64,000 nt of DNA from Collinsella sp. GTDB taxonomy: Bacteria; Actinomycetota; Coriobacteriia; Coriobacteriales; Coriobacteriaceae. This document shows, in pieces, positions 31,884 through 39,609 of this stretch (the first letter of the stretch is position 1; each line of letters begins with the position of its first letter). The stretch spans positions 1 through 64,000 of the forward strand of contig JAHAAK010000006.1 in NCBI GenBank assembly GCA_018376905.1, written 5' to 3'. Below the pieces are notes generated by a model, which had not been told where the DNA came from, searched no databases, and saw only the letters and a program-made list of their open reading frames with translations. A program made the translations under genes and the position numbers.

Positions 31884-32612
31884 CTACTCGCAGAGCGAAA
31901 GGGCGGCCTCGTCGGCAACGACAACGCAGTTGGTGTGCAGCTGCAGGATCGAAGCCGGGCACTCGGGTGTAACCGGACCATAGCACATGTCATGCACAGC
32001 CTGAGCCTTGGCCTCGCCGTTGGCGACGACCAGGATCATGCGGGCATACATGATGGTCTGGGTACCCATGGTGTAGGCCTGACGGGGAACATCGTCGATG
32101 CTGTCGAACAGGCGGCTGTTGGCCTGAATGGTGCTCTCGGTGAGGTCGACACAGTGCGTGCCCTTGGAGAAGTGGTCATCGGGCTCGTTAAAGCCGATGT
32201 GGCCGTTGTTGCCAATGCCGAGCAGCTGCAGATCCGGGTAACCGGCGTCGGCGACAATCTTGTCGTACTCAGAGCAGGCAGCGGCGGCGTCGGGGTTGGA
32301 GCCATCGGGCACATGCGTGTTGTTCAGGTCGATGTTGATGTGATCGAAGAAGTTCTCGCGCATGAAGTAGTGATAGCTCTGGGGATCGTCGTGCGAAAGG
32401 CCGCGATACTCGTCCAGGTTGTAGGTGCTGACCTCGGCAAAGTCGACGTCGCCCTTCTCGTACCAAGCAGCGAGCTGCTTGTAGGCACCGATCGGGGTGG
32501 AGCCGGTGGCAAGGCCCAGTACACAGTCGGGCTTGAGGATAACCTGGGCCGAGATGATATTGGCGGCCTTGCGGCTCATATCCTCGTAGTCTTTAGCTTT
32601 AATGATCTTCAT
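31884..32612 (-). CDS. nagB: Glucosamine-6-phosphate deaminase
   Basis: 242 residues from ATG 32612 with GAAAGGA upstream. Motifs: CVLGLATGSTPIGAYKQL, the catalytic STYNLDEYRGL, and GIGNNGHIGFNEPDD (active-site His). It converts glucosamine 6-phosphate to fructose 6-phosphate and ammonia, feeding amino sugars into glycolysis. It lies next to a PTS EIIA and glmM, which uses the same metabolite for cell-wall synthesis. The 271-base leader upstream (32613-32883) suggests its own promoter. Confidence 0.96.
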   Translation of the reverse strand: MKIIKAKDYEDMSRKAANIISAQVILKPDCVLGLATGSTPIGAYKQLAAWYEKGDVDFAEVSTYNLDEYRGLSHDDPQSYHYFMRENFFDHINIDLNNTHVPDGSNPDAAAACSEYDKIVADAGYPDLQLLGIGNNGHIGFNEPDDHFSKGTHCVDLTESTIQANSRLFDSIDDVPRQAYTMGTQTIMYARMILVVANGEAKAQAVHDMCYGPVTPECPASILQLHTNCVVVADEAALSLCE

Positions 32613-32810
32613 TACGCGTCCTTTCTCGTACAAGAGAGGCAAGGCTCCCTTACAAGCACTTGCCCGCGGCCCGCGTCGGCCGCAACCAACGTGTGCGGCC
32701 ACCAGGGCGAGGTCGCGTAATGTATGTGTCTCGTGTCTAGCCGCGTCGAGGCCCCTGCCCGTCCACGGTGACCCGAAGCTGTTTAGCCTCGGACGTTTCC
32801 CATCTTGCCA

Positions 32811-32842
32811 CGGAGGGCGTCCTCTTTCAAGGGCGCCCTCCG
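32811..32842 (-). terminator. Hairpin after the EIIA gene
   Basis: CGGAGGGCGTCC and GGGCGCCCTCCG form a 12-position stem with an 8-base loop. No T-run follows on the minus strand, so it is a weak or Rho-assisted terminator, or an mRNA end-protecting structure. Confidence 0.55.
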
Positions 32843-32883
32843 TAAACGTGTTTGAATTGTAGGCTAATGGCCACGTGCACTTG

Positions 32884-33381
32884 CTAGCGCTCGCGAGCAA
32901 CGATGAGCTGGTCCATCTCTTCGACATGCACGCCAACGGAGCCCTTGATACTCGAGAACTCAACGGAGTTGCACACCAAGATGGGAACCGTCACATCGTA
33001 GCCCTCGGCAGCAATTGCCTCGCGATCGAACTCAATGAGTACATCGCCCTTATGGACGATGTCACCCACTTGCGCATGTACGGTAAAGTGCTTGCCCTCG
33101 AGCTGAACAGTGTCCAAACCAACGTGGATGAGCACGTCCAAGCCATCGACCGTGTTAAGCGCAACGGCGTGTCCCGTGGGAAAAATGGCCTCGACCTTGG
33201 CGTCAGCCGGTGCAATCACACGCGTTCCGGTGGGCTGAATCGCCACGCCCTGGCCCAAAAGGCCAGTGGCAAACGTCTGATCGTTTACCTCGGAAAGCGG
33301 AATGACGTCGCCCGAGATGGGAGCATCCAGCGTAAGGACTCGACCACGCATACCAAAAGACCTTAGGACTTTAGTGAACAT
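32884..33381 (-). CDS. PTS EIIA component, glucose type
   Basis: 165 residues from ATG 33381 (GAGGGGGA upstream); a second in-frame Met at residue 11 is an alternative. It matches EIIA-Glc: LDAPISGDVIPLSEV, VAIQPTGTRVIAPADAKVEAIF, His71 in TGHAVAL and the phosphorylated His86 in IHVGLDTVQLEGK, corresponding to His75 and His90 of E. coli EIIA-Glc. As a free-standing EIIA it can phosphorylate EIIB domains of permeases that lack their own A domain, such as the alpha-glucoside EIICB at 4-5.6 kb. Location between nagB and glmM also suggests an amino-sugar permease. Partner assignment is inference. Confidence 0.9.
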   Translation of the reverse strand: MFTKVLRSFGMRGRVLTLDAPISGDVIPLSEVNDQTFATGLLGQGVAIQPTGTRVIAPADAKVEAIFPTGHAVALNTVDGLDVLIHVGLDTVQLEGKHFTVHAQVGDIVHKGDVLIEFDREAIAAEGYDVTVPILVCNSVEFSSIKGSVGVHVEEMDQLIVARER

Positions 33382-33452
33382 GCTCCCCCTCGGACATACC
33401 AATCAATCAAAATAACCTTGACAGTTTACCACTTGGCAACGGTTTTTGACCA

Positions 33453-34790
33453 TTAGGGAAGTTCGCGCTTGACAACCTCGACGATGTCGTCGACAACGCG
33501 CTGGGTCAGCTCGTGCGTCTCGGCCTCGGCCATCACGCGGACCAGCGGCTCGGTACCGCTCGGGCGCACCAGAATGCGGCCGCGACCGTCAAGCTCCTTC
33601 TCGGCAGCAGCGACGGCATCCCAGATGGGCTGGCAATCGTCCAGACCGGCCTTGTTGTCAGAATGCACGTTGACGAGTACCTGCGGGTACTTCTTCATGA
33701 TGCCGGCAAGATCGGTGAGGGTACGACCGGTGCGCTTGAGCACGGCCAGAAGCTGCAGAGCCGTCACCAGGCCGTCACCGGTGGTGTTGTGCTCCAGGAA
33801 GATGATATGGCCGGACTGTTCGCCGCCGATGACGGCGCCGTCCGCGAGCATGCGCTCCAGAACGTAGCGGTCTCCCACGGCGGTCTGGACCATCTCGAAG
33901 CCCTGCTCCTTCATAGCGATGGAGAAGCCCAGGTTGCACATGACGGTCGACACGATCTCGGAGTTGGCGAGCTTGCCGCGAGCGGCGAGGTCAGAACCGC
34001 AGATAGCCAGGATGTAGTCACCGTCGATCTCGTTGCCCTCGCTGTCCACGAACAGCACGCGGTCGGCGTCGCCGTCGTGGGCCAGACCGATATCGGCGTG
34101 GGTGCGCAGCACGAGCTCGCGCAGGGGCTCAAGGTGAGTGGAGCCGCACTCAACGTTAATGTCAGTGCCGCAGTAATCGGTGTTGATAGCGTGCACCGTG
34201 GCACCCAGGCGCTGCAGCGCGGCGGGCGTAGTCTGGCAGGAAGCACCGTGACCGCAGTCGACGGCAACGACCAGGCCGTCGAGCCTCAGGCCATCAAGCG
34301 TATCGATGGCGTGGTCGACGTATGCCTTGCGGGCGTCCTTCATCTTGATGATGTGGCCCACGCCGGCGCCAGTCGGCAGCGTGTCGGCAGCCATGGCTTC
34401 CTCGGACATGACCCAGGCGCTGATCTCTTCCTCGACAGCATCGGGGAGCTTCATACCCTTGCGGCTAAAGAACTTGATGCCGTTGAACTCCGGCGGATTA
34501 TGCGAAGCAGAGATGACGATGCCGCCGTCGAGCTCGTTTTGAACAGTGAGCAGTGCCACGGCAGGCGTGGGGATGACGCCGCAGCAATGCGGGCGGCCGC
34601 CCTCCGCCATAATGCCGGCGGTCAGAGCGCTCTCGAGCATGGTGCCCGAAAGGCGCGTGTCACGGCCGATGCAGATGTCCGGACCAAGAAACTTGGTCGC
34701 CGCGCGGCCCAGACGAAACGCGAGGTCGCACGAAAGATCGGCGTTGGCGACGCCACGGACGCCGTCGGTACCGAAGATGTTCTGGGGCAT
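33453..34790 (-). CDS. glmM: Phosphoglucosamine mutase
   Basis: 445 residues, standard length. It starts MPQNIFGTDGVRGVAN. The phosphoserine loop is GGIVISASHNPPEFNG with Ser96; the metal site is LAHDGDADRVLFVD; the substrate-binding loop near the C-terminus is VRPSGTEPLVRVMAE. It converts glucosamine 6-phosphate to glucosamine 1-phosphate, the first committed step to UDP-GlcNAc and peptidoglycan. With nagB upstream in the opposite metabolic direction, the pair controls the fate of the same intermediate. It follows the rpsI terminator by 49 bases. Confidence 0.96.
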   Translation of the reverse strand: MPQNIFGTDGVRGVANADLSCDLAFRLGRAATKFLGPDICIGRDTRLSGTMLESALTAGIMAEGGRPHCCGVIPTPAVALLTVQNELDGGIVISASHNPPEFNGIKFFSRKGMKLPDAVEEEISAWVMSEEAMAADTLPTGAGVGHIIKMKDARKAYVDHAIDTLDGLRLDGLVVAVDCGHGASCQTTPAALQRLGATVHAINTDYCGTDINVECGSTHLEPLRELVLRTHADIGLAHDGDADRVLFVDSEGNEIDGDYILAICGSDLAARGKLANSEIVSTVMCNLGFSIAMKEQGFEMVQTAVGDRYVLERMLADGAVIGGEQSGHIIFLEHNTTGDGLVTALQLLAVLKRTGRTLTDLAGIMKKYPQVLVNVHSDNKAGLDDCQPIWDAVAAAEKELDGRGRILVRPSGTEPLVRVMAEAETHELTQRVVDDIVEVVKRELP

Positions 34791-34839
34791 AGGATCGCTC
34801 CTTCCCTAGCAGGCGATATGCAACCGCCCACCCTAGTCG

Positions 34840-34883
34840 AAAAAGAAAAGCGGGACCCGCCGAGGAATCGGCAGGCCCCGCTT
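34840..34883 (-). terminator. Terminator after rpsI
   Basis: On the minus strand AAGCGGGGCCTGCCGA and TCGGCGGGTCCCGCTT pair with two mismatched positions around TTCC, then TTCTTTTTC. Confidence 0.85.
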
Positions 34884-34913
34884 GTACATTGTATCTCGAA
34901 AGGAGATAAAACC

Positions 34914-35309
<396 letters not shown>

Positions 35310-35311
35310 CT

Positions 35312-35755
35312 TTAAGCCTCCAGCTCAATCTTCGTGGGGTTCTGGGCAGCATGCGGATGCTCGGCACCAGCGTAGACCTTAAGCTTGGTCATCTGGGCAC
35401 GGCCGAGGGTGGTCTTGGGCAGCATACCGCGAACGGCGCGCTCGATGACCTTCTCCGGGTGCTTCTCCATAGCCTGGCGGAAGCTCTCAGCCTTAAGGCC
35501 GCCGTTGTAGCCGCTGTGGCGATAATAGGTCTTCGTGTCGGCCTTGTTACCGGTAAGCTGGACCTTATCGGCGTTGATGACGACAACGAAGTCGCCGCAG
35601 TCGCTGTTGGGCGTGAACTGGGGCTTGTTCTTACCGCGCAGGATCATTGCGATCTGGGTGGCAAGACGGCCCAGGACAGCACCATCGGCGTCGACGAGAA
35701 CCCAGTTGCGCTGGACCTCGCCCTGCTTGGCGTAGTGAGTCGATTTCGAAATCAC
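35312..35755 (-). CDS. rplM: 50S ribosomal protein L13 (uL13)
   Basis: 147 residues. Motifs: RNWVLVDADGAVLGRLATQIAMILRGKNKPQFTPNSDCGDFVVVINA, YYRHSGYNGGLK and AVRGMLPKTTLGRAQMTKLKVYAGAEHPHAAQNP. First gene of the rplM-rpsI operon, behind a good promoter (35822-35849). Early assembly protein of the large subunit. Confidence 0.98.
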   Translation of the reverse strand: MISKSTHYAKQGEVQRNWVLVDADGAVLGRLATQIAMILRGKNKPQFTPNSDCGDFVVVINADKVQLTGNKADTKTYYRHSGYNGGLKAESFRQAMEKHPEKVIERAVRGMLPKTTLGRAQMTKLKVYAGAEHPHAAQNPTKIELEA

Positions 35756-35821
35756 TTAGACTCCTCCATGTACAGTACGTGTTGTTACAGAGATTCACGG
35801 GGCTCTGCAAGTAACCCGTCC

Positions 35822-35849
35822 ATATTACCCCGCTCGCCGTACGAGTCAA
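35822..35849 (-). promoter_or_regulatory. Promoter of rplM-rpsI
   Basis: On the minus strand TTGACT and TAATAT are separated by 16 bases, close to the sigma-70-type consensus. Transcription would start about 60 bases upstream of the L13 start codon. Confidence 0.65.
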
Positions 35850-35949
35850 CAGGTATTTTGGCTCCGACCAGAGTTTCTGCACATGTCATCCACGAGCCGT
35901 GATTTTTCCAGCTCTTTAGCTGTTGTCATTTTTTGAGGGTTCGCCGTCG

Positions 35950-36828
35950 CTAGCGTTCAACGAACTCTTGGATTTCCGCGAGCAGGCGCTTTGCCTCCTG
36001 ACGGCCCTGGATATACAGGTCCAAAAGCTTTGCCGGATCGTGCTCAACGTGACCGACCTCGACCGGCTTTTGCGGAGCGACGACCAACGCACGGCCCTCG
36101 CGCTCATACTTCCACAGGTGCATGCGCTGGATGTTATAGCGGTCGTGGCGCGTCTCGATAGCCTCGAGCAGGTAGGGGTAGTCGGCATAGCGAGCGCGCG
36201 CGGCTGGCATAAACTCGTAGGGCTTCTTCTCGTATGAACGGTCCTGCGTGACAATAACAACCGCGCGATCGAAGCCCGCCTCCTCCAGCACGTGCTCGAT
36301 GGGGACCGAATCGGCTACGCCACCGTCGACGTATTTGTGCCCGTCAATCTCGACCGGCGGCGTCAACAGCGGCAGCGACGTCGATGCGCGAACAGCGTCG
36401 AGGTCAAGTACGGCGCTTTTGACCGGCAGGTACGTGGCGGTTCCAAAGAGCATGTCCGTCGCAACGGCGTACATCTCGATGGGGCTCGCGTCGAACGTCT
36501 CGTTGTCAAAGGGATCCAGGCGGTCCTGGACATCGTTGAAGATAAAGTCGTAACCCACAATGGAGCCCGTGGACGCAAACGATGCGGCACCCATGAAGCG
36601 GTTGTCGTTGCAGAAAGCCAGGTTGATGCGGTTGGCACGGCCGATCTGGTGCGACTTGTAGTTCACGCCGTTGAGGGCGCCGGCCGATACGCCGTAGACA
36701 GCCGGAATCTCGACGCCAGCCTCCATGAGAACGTCGAGCACGCCCGCGGTAAACTGCCCGCGAAAACTACCGCCCTCCAGGACGAGCGCGACCTTGCCGG
36801 CGTTCTTTGCCTTATCTTCTGCAGTCAT
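35950..36828 (-). CDS. Patatin-like phospholipase
   Basis: 292 residues. Oxyanion loop VLEGGSFRGQFTAGV, nucleophile Ser48 in GVSAG, and catalytic Asp168 in KYVDGGVAD complete the Ser-Asp dyad of bacterial patatins. There is no signal peptide, so it is probably cytosolic or membrane-associated on the inside. Substrate unknown; this YjjU-like type is widespread in Gram-positive anaerobes. It reads away from the hairpin array upstream of it and towards rplM. Confidence 0.88.
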   Translation of the reverse strand: MTAEDKAKNAGKVALVLEGGSFRGQFTAGVLDVLMEAGVEIPAVYGVSAGALNGVNYKSHQIGRANRINLAFCNDNRFMGAASFASTGSIVGYDFIFNDVQDRLDPFDNETFDASPIEMYAVATDMLFGTATYLPVKSAVLDLDAVRASTSLPLLTPPVEIDGHKYVDGGVADSVPIEHVLEEAGFDRAVVIVTQDRSYEKKPYEFMPAARARYADYPYLLEAIETRHDRYNIQRMHLWKYEREGRALVVAPQKPVEVGHVEHDPAKLLDLYIQGRQEAKRLLAEIQEFVER

Positions 36829-36873
36829 ATTGACCTCCTGCGATTGCGTTTTGGCCTTCTTCTACCCAGTTTT

Positions 36874-37179
36874 GGGATGGCGAGAGCGCAGGTTTTTCAA
36901 GGCGGCAGGTGAAGCGGAAAGTGTGTCCCAGTTTGAGGCGAGATTCCGGGATGCGCTTTCCGCTTGGACCGCCGCTGGGAAAGCGCGTCCCGTTCTGAGC
37001 GCGGATTCCGGGATGAACTTTCCGCCAACAACCCATCCGGAAAATGCATCCCATTCTGAGCCGATATTCTGGGATGCAGCTTCCGCTTGAGGCGCCATCC
37101 GGAAACTACGTCCCAGTCTGAATGCGGATTCCGGGACGTGCTTTCCGCCTGGGCTGCCATTGGGAAAGCGCGTCTCACC
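36874..37179. repeat. Degenerate tandem array of hairpins (~62-bp period)
   Basis: Units begin with GGGATG or GGGACG at 36948, 37010, 37071 and 37133, so periods are 62, 61 and 62; a longer diverged unit starts at 36874. Each unit is an imperfect palindrome, for example GGGATGCGCTTTCC ... GGAAAGCGCGTCCC, and units are joined by a spacer ending GCGGATTCC or similar. Stem bases differ between units, yet pairing is largely kept. It lies between the patatin start and tmRNA. The spacers are not unique, and the repeats are palindromic and diverged, so it is not a CRISPR array. Confidence 0.8.
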
Positions 37180-37208
37180 CTTCGTTGATGCGGCGTTTTC
37201 TTTACGCC

Positions 37209-37452
37209 CGCGCCCTGCACAGAGTTCGATTCTCCGCGGTTTGGGGGGAATCCGTTGACGCGGCGCATGGCCGGCTGAAATTCGATAAACATCGCATCCG
37301 TTTTGAGTCGGAAGCTTGCGCGGAGAATCCGCGTCTTTGCTTCGCAAATCCGCACCGGCTTCGGCCGCCTGCCGGCGTCCTCGCCCGCGGGCTACAAACG
37401 CTCCGCGTTTGTTTAACGCTCGCGCCCTGCATAGAGTTCGATTCTCCGCGGT
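37209..37452 (+). repeat. Direct repeats carrying a tmRNA T-arm copy in inverse orientation
   Basis: 37209-37240 and 37421-37452 match at 31 of 32 positions. Each contains GAGTTCGATTCTCCGCG, identical to the T-arm of the tmRNA encoded on the opposite strand at 37508-37871. The 180 bases between are GC-rich with short palindromes (GCTTCGC, CGCCGGC). The remaining sequence here shows no gene; frames open across it are side effects of repeats. Confidence 0.75.
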
Positions 37453-37464
37453 ATCTGTAAGTAA

Positions 37465-37500
37465 TAAAAAAGCAGGTAGAGACACTTCTCTACCTGCCTG
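37465..37500 (-). terminator. tmRNA terminator
   Basis: On the minus strand GCAGGTAGAGA and TCTCTACCTGC pair perfectly around AGTG, then TTTTTTATT. It starts 8 bases after the tmRNA 3' end. Confidence 0.92.
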
Positions 37501-37507
37501 TAACTAT

Positions 37508-37871
37508 TGGTGGAGGCGCGGAGAATCGAACTCCGGTCCACGAAAGCCCCCTGATTGGCATCTCCAAGCTCAGTCGCTGGTTTAGTCTCGGACGCTTTGC
37601 GCGCAGCGACACGCTCGCGGCGTCCTAACCGGTTCGGTCTTAGCCTGCGCCATACCGATTACGTGCGCAGGAGCATTCCCCTAACATGACGTCGCGCCGG
37701 TGTCGGGGAAATCACCGGGTTGACGCGCCGCTATAAACTAAGCAGCGAGAGCCATAGGCTCAAAAGAAGAGTTGTTGTCAATTCAATTTGACGGTACCCC
37801 TGTTTAACGAGGCGAGGAGACCTCGGCTTGCTTCCTCTCTCAGAGCTATCGTGTCGAAACCAGTCGCCCCC
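37508..37871 (-). ncRNA. ssrA: Transfer-messenger RNA
   Basis: 364 nucleotides. The 5' end is GGGGGCGACTGGTTTCGAC and the 3' end GGAGTTCGATTCTCCGCGCC followed by TCCACCA; the ends form the tRNA-like acceptor with a T-arm. The tag reading frame before TAG encodes DNNSSFEPMALAA, ending in the ALAA degradation signal; the exact resume codon (GAC or the codon before it) is uncertain. It rescues stalled ribosomes and tags the products for proteolysis. smpB is not in the window. Confidence 0.96.
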
Positions 37872-38110
37872 GAATGTTGGGAAAGTCTGGATGGTATCGG
37901 GTCTGCAAACACCCGATAACCGTCGACTTTTCAAGGAACACGCGGGGTGAACCCCGCTCGTGGATAGCTATCTTACCACGTTCTAAAGGCAGACAGCTGT
38001 TCTATGCACGAGCTGTGAAGACCCCAATGTGCTCCGCACTTCGCACTTTTGCTACCGATCGCGTCACGTATATTTTCGCCAAGCAAAATTGACCCGTCGA
38101 AAGGACCGTT

Positions 38111-38545
38111 ATGGATACCAAGCAGCAACTCGTCAATGCCCTCGCAGGTCTGGGTTCAACCATTACCGAAGCTATGGATGTCATCGAAGGCTTTGTCCCC
38201 TGCGGACATCCCGCCCTCACGGTTTCGAACGCCCTTGTTGCGCTGGACGCTGACGATGATGCAGCTCTCGCCCAGCAGCTTGAGACCGTCGAGGGCTTTA
38301 TCGACCACGTGAGCGAGAACCGCGGCGTGGCCGCCTACCACGGCATCGAGGTCGAGCTCGCGGGTCCCAAAGTCGATCTGCTCGCAGCAATCCGCGAGGT
38401 AGGCGCCCTTATGCAGACCGCAGGCGTCAAGAACACCCAGGTCAACGAGTGGGTCTACCGCAGTCTGGCAGCACTCGACAGCTCCGAAGAAAAGGCAGCC
38501 GAGCAGCTCGCAGAAAGTCCCACCATTAAGGCCGAGCTTTTGTAA
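38111..38545 (+). CDS. Conserved-looking protein of unknown function
   Basis: 144 residues, ribosome site GAAAGGA 7 bases upstream. Acidic, soluble, mostly helical, with no known motif. It begins MDTKQQLVNALAGLGSTITEAMDVIEGFVPCGHPALTVSNALVALDADD; the repeated DADDDAALAQQLETVEGFI suggests short helical hairpins. The good start site and typical codon use argue that it is real. It stands alone between tmRNA and a toxin-antitoxin pair. No function proposed. Confidence 0.7.
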   Translation: MDTKQQLVNALAGLGSTITEAMDVIEGFVPCGHPALTVSNALVALDADDDAALAQQLETVEGFIDHVSENRGVAAYHGIEVELAGPKVDLLAAIREVGALMQTAGVKNTQVNEWVYRSLAALDSSEEKAAEQLAESPTIKAELL

Positions 38546-38554
38546 ATAGCAGAC

Positions 38555-38591
38555 GCGGGCCCCTTGGCGCATCGTCGTCCAAGAGGCCCGC
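38555..38591. terminator. Hairpin between convergent genes
   Basis: GCGGGCCCCTTGG and CCAAGAGGCCCGC pair over 13 positions with one mismatch, 11-base loop, between the unknown gene and the PIN toxin stop. No T-run on either strand, so a bidirectional but weak terminator at best. Confidence 0.5.
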
Positions 38592-38603
38592 AAACAGTTT
38601 GCG

Positions 38604-39119
38604 TCAACCGATAGCCGCGCGGGCGCGTTCGGCCAAAGCAAGAATCGGCATCATTTGACGCGGGGTCTTTGCTGCAAGATCGGCATGTTCGAGCAGCTTG
38701 CGATCGTTGGTCACCAAGTAATCGACCTGCGCGCGCTTGCACGCGGCGAGCACCAAGTTGTCTTCGTAATCGCGATGGAGCACTAAGTATTTGTCGGCCA
38801 GCCAAAGGTCCGACGCATCTGCACCCACGGCCGTGGCGTTTTCGGTCATGTTCCGAACAAACGCCAGCGCCGCATCGCCAATCGCGCGGGCAGAAGCCTC
38901 GTCGAGCGCTCCCCCGCTGGCAAGAACGCTACGCTTGAGCTCGTGTTGGACAACGTACAGCACGTCCTTGGCGATATGCACCGGAAAGAACAGCAATGCC
39001 CCCGTCTCCGTCGCCTGTCCAATAAACGCACGCGCGGCAAGCGACTCGGCATGGTCAGCGCAAAACGAATCAACCCATACGTTGGCATCCACCATTATTT
39101 TGAGGGGAACCCCGCTCAC
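38604..39119 (-). CDS. PIN-domain toxin (ribonuclease)
   Basis: 171 residues from a GTG start that overlaps the antitoxin stop (GTGA), with AAGGGGATG upstream; an ATG eight codons on is possible. The first acidic residue is Asp11 in IMVDANVWVDSF, and the later acidic cluster is in LHRDYEDNLVLAACKRAQVDYLVTNDRKLL, as in PIN ribonucleases. The four-base overlap and the RelB-like upstream gene make this a type II toxin-antitoxin module. Target RNA is unknown. Confidence 0.85.
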   Translation of the reverse strand: MSGVPLKIMVDANVWVDSFCADHAESLAARAFIGQATETGALLFFPVHIAKDVLYVVQHELKRSVLASGGALDEASARAIGDAALAFVRNMTENATAVGADASDLWLADKYLVLHRDYEDNLVLAACKRAQVDYLVTNDRKLLEHADLAAKTPRQMMPILALAERARAAIG

Positions 39120-39469
39120 AGGATCATCCCCTTTTGGCGATAGCGCTCGTCCATGGCTTCGGAATAGATTGTGTCCCAATCGCGATCGTCGGATACGGGC
39201 GACGTAGCGATGCCCAGGTCCGCGTAAAGCTGATCCGCCGCCGCCCAGGAAGCAGCAAACGGCGAATCTAACACGGCACCCCGCTGTCGGTCGTTAACGG
39301 CCTCGAGGATTTCCTCGCACGAACCGCCGCCCTGCGCAACCTTGGCCACGACCTTTTTGATGAGTTCGGGCAGCGTTCCGCCCGAAAGCCGCAGCGCCTC
39401 CTCGGCGCGTTCTTTAACCGAGCGATCCACGCGAACATTTACCTGCACCATGCTTCCAGCAACACTCAT
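39116..39469 (-). CDS. RelB/DinJ-like antitoxin
   Basis: 117 residues from ATG 39469 (GAGAGGAG upstream). The N-terminus MVQVNVRVDRSVKERAEEALRLSGGTLPELIKKVVAKVAQ is a ribbon-helix-helix of the RelB/DinJ type, expected to dimerise, bind its own promoter and neutralise the toxin through the C-terminal half. Pairing a RelB/DinJ antitoxin with a PIN toxin rather than a RelE toxin is less common. A likely operator is the palindromic TATCATTGCTAGCATCACTATA region at 39493-39514. Confidence 0.8.
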   Translation of the reverse strand: MSVAGSMVQVNVRVDRSVKERAEEALRLSGGTLPELIKKVVAKVAQGGGSCEEILEAVNDRQRGAVLDSPFAASWAAADQLYADLGIATSPVSDDRDWDTIYSEAMDERYRQKGMIL

Positions 39470-39542
39470 ATCGATCACGCTCCTCTCGCCTGCTATCATT
39501 GCTAGCATCACTATATAGGGCTGATAGCACACGGTCAAACGC

Positions 39543-39590
39543 AAAAAAAGCCCGCACCCGGACGACGGCAATGCCGCCCGGGCGCAGGCC
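39543..39590 (-). terminator. Terminator after the P-type ATPase
   Basis: On the minus strand GGCCTGCGCCCGGGCGGC pairs with GCCGTCGTCCGGGTGCGGGC (a few mismatches) around ATT, then TTTTTTTG. Confidence 0.85.
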
Positions 39591-39609
39591 ATAAACTCAA
39601 GCAAAAATG

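Noticed and set aside
31624..31983. Plus-strand open frame between the large regulator and nagB
   Set aside because: Overlaps the nagB terminator and 3' end, lacks a ribosome site, and its product has no compositional sign of a real protein.
36874..37179. CRISPR array
   Set aside because: Repeats are imperfect palindromes of diverging sequence with non-unique spacers, and no cas gene is nearby.
36862..37485. Minus-strand frames with ~20-residue repeats over the hairpin array
   Set aside because: Several frames are open at once because the 62-bp units lack stops; none has a ribosome site, and pairing of the DNA explains the repeats better.
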